A stretch of DNA of 64,000 nucleotides from Megalopta genalis. Its lineage: Eukaryota > Arthropoda > Insecta > Hymenoptera > Halictidae. Within the stretch, counting starts at the first letter, position 1. Each line of letters starts with the position of its first letter. Shown one piece after another: positions 49,288 through 61,170 of this stretch. Position numbers and translations under genes: made by a program. The notes under the pieces were generated by a model, which worked only from the letters and a program-made list of their open reading frames with translations, did no database searches and was not told where the DNA came from. The stretch is from contig NC_135018.1 of NCBI RefSeq assembly GCF_051020955.1, forward strand, positions 9,811,439 through 9,875,438. Direction: 5' to 3'.

Positions 49288-49850
49288 GCACTGCTGTGGA
49301 AAAATCATGGACACCGCTGCTACACAAACTGCTTTTATTGGAACATTATTGCTACGCTGTCCTATTCGATTTCGCAAACATCAGGTTTTGTTCGTTTATA
49401 TTACATTCATTCGGTCGGATCAATCTGTCAGTATTAAATAATATTTCAATTGCTGCACCTGTGTAATATTTCCATTGTTTTGCGAGAGAAAAATAATGGA
49501 TATCGCTTCATTATATCGTTAGTAACCAAACTCCCTTTATTGGAACATTGTTTGCATAATAATATACTGAATTTCGCTAACAGCAGTTCCGACTCTTTTT
49601 TAAATCTCCATTGAATTTTTTAATCATTTTTTAGCTGTTGCGACGGTTTAATATTTTTATTGCTTTATGGTATAAATATTGGAGTACACTTGACAGATCG
49701 TGAATGACGTTACGGACAATAAAGTCGCAACGGAAAATGATTTTATTATTGCAGCTGCGCCATCTGTTAACGATTTCTATTGTTTTAAAGAGAATGGAGG
49801 TTTCCTGACGCTGAGATTGCAACATACATTTTGCAATTGTTCCTGATTTT
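49288..49850. repeat. Diverged tandem repeat, ~120-200-bp units
   Basis: CTTTTATTGGAACATTATT at 49332 recurs as CTTTATTGGAACATTGTTT near 49534, and AAAAATCATGGACACCGC near 49300 recurs as AAAAATAATGGATATCGC near 49490. Later blocks GCTGCACCTG, CTGTTGCGACGG and GCTGCGCCATCTG (about 49452, 49634, 49753) each lead into an A/T-rich CATTGTTTTGCGAGAGAA / ATTGTTTTAAAGAGAATGGA type segment. Unit length varies, so it is an old, eroded array. Confidence 0.5.
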
Positions 49851-50358
49851 TTCTTTTATTGTTTTAAATAGGATTGAATGTATACGAGCTTGATATCGTA
49901 TTATACTACACAATCCTCGATTGGGTTTTCACAAAAAACTGTAGCTTCTATTTACTGTTTTCAAATTCATTACGCTTCGAAAACAGTTTCATTTTTCTAC
50001 AGAAAATTGACTTCTCTTCGCAGACTATTGTAGGAATTTCTTAATTTTAAAAACAACCAAATATTCTCGTGCTTTCGAATAGAATAAAAACTGTACATTC
50101 CTTGAATTGTATTCACGTTTGCATGTGGCGTCCAAATAATTGCATTCTTAAAACGACTGAAAATAAATGATTATTTTTAAGGATATTCGGTGTGGCCAAT
50201 CATTTTAATAACGAATAACTTTGTCCAGAAATTTTGCGATCTCTCTGTAGAGGTACTGATAGATTCCGTAAAAATTGAGCTATTTACCGAAATTTAGCGA
50301 AGACAGTGGCCGAGGAGAATTCGAGAGGGAGAAGAATGTCTCCTCGAATCCAAAGACA

Positions 50359-50360
<2 letters not shown>
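49851..50360. other. Non-coding AT-rich stretch, nothing seen
   Basis: No recognisable exon or element between the tandem array and the CT microsatellite. Confidence 0.5.
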
Positions 50361-50399
<39 letters not shown>

Positions 50400-50400
50400 G
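50361..50400. repeat. (CT)n microsatellite
   Basis: About 14 CT units, with a TTT interruption near the right end. Confidence 0.95.
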
Positions 50401-52807
50401 TTCACATGCTACGATAAGCGTATCTGGACTAGGACGAAACATAGTTGTAAACTATGCAGGGTTGCAGCTCCAACGAGGAAAATCTCGATGTAAGAAGAGT
50501 CGAACATTCGAGGACGTATTTCAATGTTGAGGAGATTTCACATGTTGCCCGGAAACTCCGAGATCCCTTTATTATTTCCTTCCTCTCTTCTTTCTCCTTT
50601 GGTGCTTCTTTTCGTCCATCTGTATTTTCGGATTTAAAGCTTGAAGGAAATCCGATATTTGGAAAAATATGAGATTTATGCCTGGAGAGGAACGGAGCAT
50701 CGTATTATTCGATGAACACGGAGGACTTAGCTCGTTATGTAAACGGGAAAAAACGTGTGCGGGGATGCATCGGCATGTCTTGCGTAAACTTTTGCGTGTT
50801 TTGTTTTGCGTCTCGTATTCCATTTTGCAGTTCCAATAACATCCGGAACTCTCTCTTGTCAACCATTCGTTAGAATTAGTTAGAGCTATTTATACCACTT
50901 ACAGTATTTTAGAGCAATGATTACGTTAGCTGTATCACAGTAATACTTGCTCAAATATTTCAAAAGTGTAGAGGATTATTCATAATTATGCAAAAAGAGA
51001 CACGTGCTATAGAAGTTTCAATCATTAACATAGTTTAGCTTCTAATGAAGCATATTCGATAAAATCGAAAAATTATATTTGTCATTCAGCTTCAACGTCG
51101 TGTTATTAATCGGGTACCCCAGTGGCCATATAATATAATTCCTTGAACAATATTCTGTATGTTATAAAAATATAAAATTTTTCTGAACATGTATTCTAAA
51201 CTTTCTATTCTCTGTTACATCAATTTATAGGTTCGTTTTGCTTACTTGTTTGGATGCCAACCTAAGGATTAACATGTGTTTATACGTTAATAATTTAACA
51301 TCGCATAGCATGAAAGTTGCAATCGTCGTTTCAAAGCTAAATTAATAGAGTCATGTATTAGAGTCATGTTGTGCCTGTAATGTTTATGCAGATGGTGGTC
51401 GAGTACTATTAGCATTTCTAGGGAATTGATCTCCCGATTGCAGCGTTTTCAGATGAAATTACTCTGAGCCCGGACCGAAGATTTTCATCGATTCCGACAG
51501 TCAGCGCAGTCACAGGTCCAATTACCACTGAAATAGTTCCGAGCCGCGAGGAGGTCTTTCATTATCATGGATTGTAAAATTTTTTATAGCTTTTCTTCCA
51601 GCTCAATTTCGTCTGATTTGCCTCGGAACCGCCGGGAAAGCGAGCAGGGTCGTTCGGTAATTCATCGGGAAAGGGACTCGCGATAGTAAAATTTGAAACG
51701 GTGACGGTAGTTTACGTGATCCATGGAGGTAGGAATTTTCCGAGTGGAAAAAATTCCTCGGTATCTAACGAAACTTTTTGGGAAGCTGCTCGCCAGGGAG
51801 AAATCGAGAGCCTGTGCCGAGTCCCGAGTGTCGAATGCCAAGCGATCGAGTATTCGACATTTCCCTACCGTTCGTCTGTTTCAACGTGAAATATTCTAAT
51901 AAGGGAAGCACAAGCAACGTGGGGTGGGGAGCGTTCTTCTGCAGGATGCTAGTCAGCATGAAGAATACCTTGGTCGGCTACGAAGACAGCGAACATAAAA
52001 AGGAACAATCGGTTGTCGGGGATCGACGGAGCAGTGGCTTTTAGCATAGACGATCGACGATTCGAATATTTAAGCCATTCAGGTAAAGCTTATCCGTTTG
52101 AAAAAATTTCTCAATGGAGTATAATCTAAAAAGAATTTTATTGCAGCGGAAAAATCGAGAATCGATATCTAGAACGCCGAACACAACGAAAACCATTGGA
52201 AATTATTGAAGATCTTCTTGACTCTGCACAAGTAAAAATTTAATAAACATCGTGCCTCTATTTTGACAACAGAATGAAATATTATTCGTTGAATCTCTTA
52301 CCTAATTAACTAGAGAGATTTATTACTAAATTGACCGATCTCGGTTTTAACACCGGGGCGGTAGTGACGCGTTAAATATCTCAAAATATATGATGGTTCA
52401 AATATGTGATGTAAAATGACATTTGAAACGTTCATGCATCGTATTTGAGTAGATACGATTTATGTAGATATCTGTGGAAGGAAGAAAATGACTTTTCGGT
52501 AGCCGAAAATTAAGGTTCTTTGCTGCTTAAAAATTGTGACATAAAATAAAAACTATTATTGTCTTGTGTGGCAGGAAGCTTACAGCAAAAACAAACGAAA
52601 AGAGAAATTGGTCGAATGTCGTCATTGCAAAGATTGGACAGATAAAATATGAATCTATCAAAATAATTTATACGATTGCCATAACTGCGATTCTGAATAA
52701 TCAAGAAAAGACATGGTAATTTTTCATACTGTATTTCTTATTTTATCTCTTTTATTGTATTATTCTAATTGTTTCGAATAAACGCCTTGATTACTTAAAC
52801 TTAAATG
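50401..52807. other. Non-coding stretch, no gene seen
   Basis: No exon recognised. A CGGGTACCCCAGTGGCCATA stretch at 51111-51130 resembles TGGGTACCCGAGTAGCCATA at 38260-38279. Confidence 0.5.
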
Positions 52808-52809
52808 TA

Positions 52810-53022
52810 CAGTAAATTCCCCCAATTCTCCTTCAGTTTGTAAACAAATGTGGACAATTTGGGGAGAGAAGATATGATTATTCAAGTCTCGCGGCTGCTT
52901 TTATAATTGGTGACAATCGGCAACTATAGAAACGAGGTGCAAAGCTCGAATAATCGTAGCTCCTCTTCCCAAATTGCCCATTTTTGTTTACTAGCTGAAG
53001 GATAATTACGGGGAATTTACTG
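52810..53022. mobile_element. Complete MITE, CAGTAAATTCCCC family (213 bp)
   Basis: Flanked by TA (52808-52809 and 53023-53024). Terminal inverted repeats of about 85 bp: the left starts CAGTAAATTCCCCCAATT, and the reverse complement of the right starts CAGTAAATTCCCCGTAATT. Both continue through CCTTCAG, AACAAA, a GG-CAATTTGGG-AGAG block and GATTATTC-AG. No coding capacity. TA duplication points to mobilisation by a Tc1/mariner-superfamily transposase. Half copies lie at 45985-46080 and 54166-54285. Confidence 0.85.
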
Positions 53023-53024
53023 TA

Positions 53025-53158
53025 TTACGTTACTACCGACCTCAAGTTGTGTTACAACCGATCGTGGGTCGGGTACGGTTGTAACGTTTTGCCCTTTCCC
53101 ATTTTTTATTAATAGCATGACATTCGAGCACGTTTAACCCAATAGCCGTGCTTCGGTA
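53025..53158. other. Short non-coding interval
   Basis: Nothing recognised between the MITE and the TATAATA stretch. Confidence 0.5.
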
Positions 53159-53247
53159 ATCTTAGATAAATATAAGATAATAATATATAATATAATATAA
53201 TAATATATAATATTATATAATCTTAGATAAATATAATATATAAATAA
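53159..53247. repeat. TATAATA simple sequence with flanking direct repeat
   Basis: ATCTTAGATAAATATAAGAT at about 53159 and ATCTTAGATAAATATAATAT at about 53219 bound a TAATATATAATATAATATAA stretch. This gives a duplication of about 60 bp in purely A/T-rich sequence. Confidence 0.7.
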
Positions 53248-54165
53248 TCATTCCAGAATCGACGTTGTGAATGCAATAGTTTTTGTGTGATCCAGTTTCG
53301 AAACAAGAAAATTATTGTCATTAAAGAATGTGTTCACCAGATTTTGTCGTTAAAATCGCGAGCACCGTTTCGCCAAGCTATTCAAGAATCCTGACGCAAA
53401 GATTAGAATAGATTGGTTGTTTCGTTTAACAGTGAAGTAACGTTTGCGTTGAATTTGAATCGAGCGTTGGGAATAAATTCCCGTTAAGAATCGTTAATTA
53501 TTTTGGATCAGTGACTAAATTCAAATCGAAATGATCAGCATTTCTGTTTGCAGGGACGTTTCGTTTCGAACGACAAGAATGTTTTAATTATACGGGGCGT
53601 CGACAGCGTAAAGGCTGAGTCCAGGTTAATGCGGTAATTCACATGCACTTTGACTGCATTCGGCAAACATCGGAAACAAACTCGACAAGCTAGTAGCTTC
53701 GATGTCACAGACCACCCTCTGCGCCACCCTTCCTCATTCGTTCGCCTCTGTATCGTTTTACTACGCTGCGAAACGTTCGATACAGACAACGAATGTGCGC
53801 CCCGCCGATTTTGTTTGAACGACGATATAATGGACGGTACCTCATAATTAAGGATACAAATAGACCCTGTCATTTCGTGTGAAAGTGCCCATTGAAAACG
53901 ATCAACGCAATCTTCTCTTAACATTAGGTTTATGAACCATCAAAGCACTACAGCAGTTTCTCCCGGAAATGCCAACTTTCGGGTTGTTGTGAATTTCCCT
54001 CTGCTAGTCCTACGCCTATGTAATTTATTGCTACGTTTAATGCTAACGTTCGACGGAGTCAGTCAACCGTGTGATAAGACACGCGACGCAAATTCCCGGA
54101 AGACAGACTGTTTGGGTGTTAGTCAGGTAAGAAAAACCGCGGAGCTGCAAGGTACGTGCTGGGCA
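53248..54165. other. Non-coding stretch, no gene seen
   Basis: No exon recognised. TTAACATTAGGTTTATGAAC at 53918 resembles a TTAA-class terminus (compare 35710-35732 reversed) but has no visible partner. Confidence 0.5.
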
Positions 54166-54285
54166 CAGTAAATTCTCCCTAATTAATGCTTAGTTTGTAC
54201 ACAAAAATGGACAATTTGGGAAGAGTAGATACGATTGTTCGAGCCTAGCAGCTCGTTTTTATAGTTACATATTGTAGACGTAGGA
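54166..54285. mobile_element. CAGTAAATTCCCC MITE family, left half only
   Basis: CAGTAAATTCTCCCTAATTA, then TTAGTTTGTACACAAAAATG and GACAATTTGGGAAGAGTAGA, match the left half and centre of the complete copy at 52810-53022. The right half is missing, and the bases before it are CA in place of TA, so the target duplication has decayed. Confidence 0.75.
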
Positions 54286-55509
54286 CTAGCACAGGGTAAT
54301 TCACAGCAACCCATATTTTGGCATTTCCGAAAGAAGTTACTGTACTTTAATCGGATTAGCAACAAGTTCATATCTTTACAATCTCTATATTTGTACATTA
54401 AATATCTTAGAACATGTCAGTTTTACGTAGTACCTACAACTTATGAAGTTGATAGAGCTAGAACATTTAATTGCGCGGAATTGTTAGTTTCGAGCACTGA
54501 GAATTTCCGTTTCATTTTTATCTCTACTTTTCATCGTTTGTTGAATCGATATTCTGTGCACCAATCGTATGATTTATGAACGAAATATCTAAAAAAAAAT
54601 TCAAAAAAGTGACAAAAATCTGAGCTAGGATTAAACAGAAAAATGTTTATTCTCTACGTTCAAGAAGTCTTTGAATAAATACCTAGCAACCAGTTTCCTT
54701 AAATTGTTGCTTTTCACGGTTGTCAATAAATATTTTGGACAAGTTGACTTCTAGTTACAATATAGCGTTTAGACGTCCACATTGCACGCATTCATTTTCA
54801 AGTTTTCGAAGTCAATTTGTGAACGTCCTCACTTATAGTTTGCCTTTTCGTCTAACTTGCCTGGAGTAACATTCCAAATCCTCGAGGTTTATAGAAAAAT
54901 ATCCTAACAATATTGTAAGTGCTACCTAGATTTTCACCATTTCCTATCATGCTCCTTGTATGCCAACATACATTGAAGAAACATCGAAGAAAAAGCAAAT
55001 GAATCGACGAGATGAAAACGTTGCAAAATTTTGCCTTGAAATATTCTGACGATTTTCGGAAGTGGTAAAAGATATTGATGCCAGGCGATGACAGTGAATT
55101 CGTCGAGGCGGAAAGCTAGAATATAACAGACCTAAATTCTTCAATGGCTGGAAATAACACGGGGAGGATAACCGACGATTCGACAATGGTTCGCTTGCGT
55201 TCCGAGAACAATCCCAAAGTACCCCGAGAATGAGAAGGTGATTCAGTGAGTGTTGGTCATGTGGACTGTTTGAAAACACCTCTCGGGAAGCACATTGCTG
55301 GGGAACACAATGACGCTCCGGTGCCGGAGACGTGCAATTCGAGGAAGGGACGCGCGTGTAGATAGAAATGTCGCTTGTAGCCGCGGTGCCATGCCGCGGA
55401 GTCGAATGAGTCAAAGGTATTGTCGTATAAACAGGTCGCGTGTAAAAACCGCTGGTAGTCACTGAACAGGGACTCAATCTTTCCACCTGACTCTATCGGT
55501 CGTTTCCCT
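54286..55509. other. Non-coding stretch, no gene seen
   Basis: A minus-strand open frame at 54947-55486 starts at GTG and has no recognisable motif. Nothing else seen. Confidence 0.5.
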
Positions 55510-55608
55510 GTTCTTCTTCTTCTTCTTCTTCTTCTTCTTCTTCTCCTCCTCCTCCTCCTTCTCCTTCTTCTTCTTCTTCTTCTTCTTCTTCTTCTTCTTC
55601 TTCTTCTC
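55510..55608. repeat. Long (TTC)n/(TCC)n trinucleotide repeat
   Basis: Roughly 11 TTC units, five to six TCC/CTC units, and then about 16 TTC units. All pyrimidine on the + strand and about 100 bp long. Long GAA/TTC tracts are known to form triplex-like DNA and to be unstable in length. Confidence 0.95.
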
Positions 55609-58100
55609 CCTTTATAATCTCTTCGTTCATTGTCTTCTCGCCGCGGTTGTCCCGTGTTCCCGCTGTCTTCGTTCGGTTTTGTGCGGTGCTTTAAGGGATT
55701 TCTGCATCTGTTACATTATATATTCGCCCTTGGATTGCACCGGGGATTGCGGAAGCATCCTTCGCGATTTTCTATTCGGACTTGATCATAAATTGAACAT
55801 TTTCTTCCCGCTGTTCTATTTCGTTGCTCTATTGTTAGAATTTTCCACGATGAGAAAGTTGTTCCGCTGATTGAAAAAAATGGGCAATTCAAAGAACGAT
55901 ATCTGTAATTAACGTAATTGTCGTTATAACATCGGTATATTAGGCCACACAGAAAAATCGAAAAAAAACTGTGGAAGCAATTTGGACATGTTTCTTGTAT
56001 AAGCAGGTCACAACCTAAAGTTCGCATGAAAATTGAAATGACTTTTAGATGACGGTGTTTGTCCTATTTCAGAAGACTAAGTATTACTGTATTCGGTACT
56101 AATTATTTATTAGTAGCATAATATTATTGGCAGATTTATGTTGCATTGTTTATTTATTTTCAGATGATATAAAGAATCTGTGTATTTTCAGTCTCCTCAT
56201 GTTCATAAATTAAACGCTTCCTTCAATTTTCTTTATTGCTTTGTTTTCCAATCATAATATAATCGCATCTATGTTTACTAGCAAACTACGTTTACTAGAA
56301 GTTCTTTCATTGTTGCGAACAAACCGGAAAGCCTTATGCCACTTTCGAAACAACGATAAGGACACAAGTTATTTCGCCGACAAAAATTATTTTTCTCACT
56401 TAGAAAGCCAGTAACTGTCATTACCTAGTAATGTAAAGATTTGTAAGTTCCTTCAATGGAAACTGATCCACGCCCTGATTGTGGATTACCGTGAGAAAGT
56501 CGTCGCTGTGTCTAACAATAGTTTGTCAACGCAGCAAATTGTTTAGAAGAGTACTTTTGCAAGAGCAGCGAAGCAATACAGTCAAACAAATCTCTGCTTT
56601 CCTTTGATACTTGGTACTCGTTTGAAAAATAATGTGCACTCCGTATTATTTCTGTAAGAAGTACTTGTTTGCCGTAACGCCATTCTTGGTTGCAGTGTCC
56701 AAAGTAGTAAAGTAAGTACAGCGAGGCGACGGGGCGAGCTCGACCAATATTGGGTCGATTCTACTTTGTACACTTTTCTTCGGCGAAGTTTGAATTTCTT
56801 CCCGAGTCACCGGATAAGCGAGTTAATTTTTCAATGAAGCCCATCGCGAGCTCCCACCGAGCTTTATTAATTAGTCGGCCCGCTTAAATTCCTTGCCTGG
56901 ACAGGTGTCAAATAACGTATCAAATCAATCCGCCGACTCCTATCCGCCCGGTTTAATTTTCCCCACTAAAGCCGGTCAACTAGAAAATTAAATATTCAAA
57001 TTACCGGAGTCTCTTCCGCTATAATTAAAACTTCGACTCGCAGAATTAAAAGTTCCTTGGAAAATTCTCGAAACCCGCCTTTGGGATTTCAACTTTGCAA
57101 AAATTTCGCGCAGGCTTCATTTAATGAGGCCGGTAAAAATCGGAAGGATCATTCTGGAGTCACGGTTACCGTTCGGGGACCATAAACACCGCGAGTACGA
57201 AGGATCGTGATGGGATCCTCGCCAAGGTCGCCAATGGAGGACCGATTGGGACCGTGGAGATCGGCGGAAAGAAATCCGCTCGTAAAGTTTTAACGGTTCG
57301 CGCGCGCCGCGCCGCGCCGCGAGAGACCCTACGGTTCTCCGCTCGGCGTTGCCGGGCTTGAAATAATATGATCGTGCGTTTCTGAAAAGTGGCTTTCGTC
57401 GATCTTCCGGCCGTGAATCCGTCCGGCCGGGCTTTAACGAACGCGAGGAGAGAACTTTGAATCGTAAAACTCGGCTGGCCATGAGAAAGCAGAAGGAACG
57501 AGCTACGCGGTAAAGCCGGGCCTCCGGTTCCCGACCGTTTTAAAACGGAGTAAATCTCGGGTACAAGTCGATTGTGTCGAAGAGCAGATCGCAATAACGT
57601 GAAAGTTGTGTGACATGGAGGCCCGGCCCGGAGCCGCGCACCTGCGCCGAATGGCCGGCCCGCGCTATATGTAGAACGTATAACATACAGGCGCGGCGCG
57701 GAGCGGCAGAGTGTTACCTTCTTCGCTCAAGAGGAAACGCTGTTGCGCGCCCGAGGATCCCCGAATCAATTTATTTCGCGGAGGAACCGATTCCGATCGC
57801 AGCCGAGGATATCAATTTCCCTCCGAATCAGTCCCCGCCGGAATTGATGCACGACGACCGCCCACGCTCCGCTTTTACGCCGCGAATAACTCCCGTGGGC
57901 CTGCCAATATGGCTGACTAACGTCCAGAATCGAGCCGAGATTCGATCCAGCCCCAACAAAAAGTTCCCTGATCACTTAATCGAAGAAATTACGGAGAAGT
58001 TGTTCTCTGCGAAATTACTTTAACACTATTTCTACTAAAGAGGTCAAAAGACTTCTTTTAACAGTTTAACCCGAAGCGTTAGATGTAGATGAATATCAGA
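55609..58100. other. Non-coding stretch with a CpG-rich segment
   Basis: 57100-57960 is CpG-rich with GCGCGCCGCGCCGCGCCGCG at 57302-57321 and GGCGCGGCGCGGAGCGG at 57690-57706. 56800-57010 is built of TAAT/TTAAT words separated by GC-rich words. The open frames across the CpG-rich part start at non-ATG codons or match nothing I know. No exon is supported. Confidence 0.45.
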
Positions 58101-58150
58101 TAATAAATTATATATATATATTATAATAATATAATTATATATATATTTAT
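58101..58150. repeat. (TA)n-rich stretch
   Basis: Two TA runs separated by TTATAATAATATAATTA, forming a near-palindrome. Confidence 0.8.
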
Positions 58151-60334
58151 GTGTTCCTACTAAATTATAATAATCTGAATAATATTTTTTGAATATGAAA
58201 CAATGCGAAATAGTAATTTTTAGTGCTTCGTAAACGTAATGTCGATGAAATTTTCTGCGTACGCGTAAGTTTACAGAGACCTTTAGATAAAAAGATTTAA
58301 ATGCGCGAGTTTCTTAATTTTTCTTTCATACGAACCAACTGCAAATTTAAAAAATAATATTGTGGACATCGCCAAGAAAACTCTAGAACTTCTAGAAAAG
58401 TTATTCCGTTTTATCGGAACACTGATGTATGTATGTATATGTGTAGACGTTAAATTCATTGATTTCAAGTTGCATAAATTATTTGAAATCCACATAAATA
58501 ATTCGAGCTTAAAGTTAAGAAAATGAAAGCACTTCAAAAATATGATTTAATCAATAATAAATCAATCAATCTATCTGGAGTAGAACAGAATTAGTTGCTA
58601 ACAACAAAATCGACTTGTCAATTTTCCGACAAGGAATTACCGTAAAATATTGTATAGAATATTGACGCGGAGGTGGCGGTAATGAACACGTTTCAACCAG
58701 AATTACAATAGAGTCCTGCGTGACGGCCTATTAGCTAGTTCGATGGTGCGGCCGAGGTATTAGTTAAAAATAGATAGAACCTCGGTTCCCTGGAACAAAT
58801 GTCGGAATGCAAATGCAGCGCGCGAGGCGAGGCGAGGCGAGGCGCGGCGAGGCATGGCGTAGCGAAGTGAGGCGAGGCGAGGGCTAGCCAGAGAGACTGA
58901 CAAAGCGATGCAATCACGATCCATGGCGGGTAATTAGTTAGCAGTGCGTACCGACGTTTGATCGCTTTCGATTTTTCTCCGGTGCACCACGCGTTAATTA
59001 CCGGCCGCGATCGATAGTCGCGCACTGGCTTCGAGATCAGCTGCTAGATTAATTTTTTCCCTCGTGAAAATATTTTAACGCGTTCGTTTAGGTATAGATT
59101 TTCCAGGATGATCGACATTCAATGATTAGATTCATTGTAGCTTTTAGTCAGACTTTTACTAATCGTTTGCAGGAACTTTTTTTTCTAGAATATCATTTAT
59201 TTTTGTGAAAAGCAAAAGGGAAAAGGAAAATATCTTTGAGAAATGTATGCAATTTGGTGCAATGTTGTAAAAATTGACAAGTTTATCATTGTCATTTCTG
59301 CATTCGTATGCACTGGACGTGTGTTAAGTAAGTACATTAAATAATATATATAATCAATTTTGAACTGACGTAATTATAAGTAGCCCAAGGTTTACATTTA
59401 TTTATGCCACAAACTAAAAAATGTAATAAAATAAAAATCACCGTAAACGCATGCTTTAAAAAACACTAAAATCGGCTCCTTTGTTTACAAAAAAAGCCCT
59501 TACGCATTCTTTCCCCAATCTTTCTCTTCCATTATCAATTAAAACAAACTAATCAACAATTTAAATTCAATGTTCCAAGATAATTTTGTTAGATTCAACG
59601 CATTCTATATATTTTTGTAAAATACCATTATGTTTAAACAATTTTAACGTCCGAACAAACGAACGATACGACGTCTGTGAACATCAACTAGAATCCCAAA
59701 CTATTCGGTACATATGTAGATGTCCTAAAAGGCACAACACCCGTACAGCACCGGTTTTATTCTCTTTTGGCCGGTTAATGAAGTCGTGGGAAAAAATGCC
59801 AGGAATATCTCCGGCGTGCAGGGTCGGAGAACGGGGAGCGGGGGCGGATGGCGGAAGGTAATGGAAAGGGAATGCATTTTTTTAGCGTTGCCAGTCGATT
59901 CTGGTTGCCGGATTAACGAGGAAAGTGGATAATCCAGGCGTGAAGGGCCGGCATAGGTGAAGCTAGCCGAACGAGGGACTGAGGAAGGGGCGGAGGGGGA
60001 GGCACGGTGGAGGGTGGACTACGATGCTGCCAATAAAACCCGGGGTGTCAGTATATCACGTGGCTCTGGCTGGTCGTGTCCAACGATACAGTCCAATATA
60101 TTACCCAGATAGCCATGCTAATTCAGCTCTAGCTCTCGCCGATTCCCCGCTTGGTTGCCTTTGGCTCGCATGCTCGTCCGTTTACGCTTCTCTCTATCCC
60201 CGTCGAGCTTACCCGTCCCTCCCCCTCGCCATCGCTGTCGCTGTCTCTGTCTCTGTCCATCGACCAGCACTTCCGGTCGCCGTGCTTCTTGCTCGTGGCC
60301 CAAATACACCTAAACGCGTGCACCCTGTGCTATA
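58151..60334. other. Non-coding stretch, no gene seen
   Basis: It includes the (GGCGA)n array at 58821-58880. 59810-60010 is G-rich with several GGGGA motifs. No exon recognised. Confidence 0.5.
58821..58880. repeat. (GGCGA)n pentanucleotide repeat
   Basis: Repeated GAGGC/GGCGA with GGCGC, GGCAT and AGTGA variants on the + strand, about 12 units. The reversed-complement version of this pattern, (CCACG)n, occurs at 61255-61304. Confidence 0.85.
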
Positions 60335-61170
60335 CAGGGTGGACCGGGTGGACCAGACGAATCGTCATTTTGATATTTTTCCATCATCATCTGTCATTGC
60401 AACATAAATCCGGATGCAAGTCAAAACGCTTTGGGGGGATCCATATTTTGATGTTATCTTCTGTTTCTCTGAGAGTGAAAATGTCGGAGACTTCGAAGAG
60501 CCAACATTGATTTTTTAAGTGAAATCGTTGTCTTGCACTCGTCGTTTCCCACGAAAAAATACTAACGAAGGAGGTTTCCTAAATGTCCACTTAGTTTCGA
60601 AAATCTAACGATTCGAGATTACAGTGTCCCACCTCCTATTAATTAATCCGAGTCTCATTCGCCCGAAAAATTGTATATTCGTTAGAAAAATTAAGTCAAA
60701 ATCTACCGTAAGTAGCTCCGCAAACGGCTTTAAACGACCCTTTTTCGTAAATCTTGTTTGCTTTCGAATAGAAAACGAAAGCTGGGTCTCGAATTGTAAC
60801 GATGAATGTTTAACATTTTTTTTATTCATTCCGTTTAGTTATTGTTCAATTGGAACTTTTGCCCATTTCCGAGAAAGTAAACATTTTCTGTTTATGCAAA
60901 AATATATGGAACAGAAGTATCGGTGGATTTATAACTGTTTCACTTCGAACAGAAAAGTTAACCGTCAAATAGTAACTGTTGCATCATAACATATCATTGT
61001 TATTGTTATGTCGTATTTCCAAAAATAATCAATTGAAAATTTGAGCAATTTCATCGATACGAGTGGAAATCAATATATACAGTTTAGCATTTTGGAACTG
61101 CTGTAGGATCATAAAGATCCACAGTCAAATAACGTTCAGAGTCGAGACGATTTCAGGTGGGCTACCCTGT
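60335..61170. mobile_element. Possible TA-flanked element (very tentative)
   Basis: The left reads TATA then CAGGGTGGACCGGGTGG. The right ends GGTGGGCTACCCTG then TA, so its reverse complement starts CAGGGTAGCCCACC. Only the first 6-10 bases of the two ends agree, and the interior is non-coding. Two unrelated CAGGGT-type ends facing each other is an equal possibility. Confidence 0.2.

Noticed and set aside
53918..53945. TTAACATTAGGTTTATGAAC, resembling the putative terminus near 35710-35732
   Set aside because: Short similarity and no second end; mentioned only as support for a possible family.
54947..55486. 179-codon minus-strand open frame
   Set aside because: Starts at GTG, low-information Ser/Thr/Pro-rich composition, no domain recognised.
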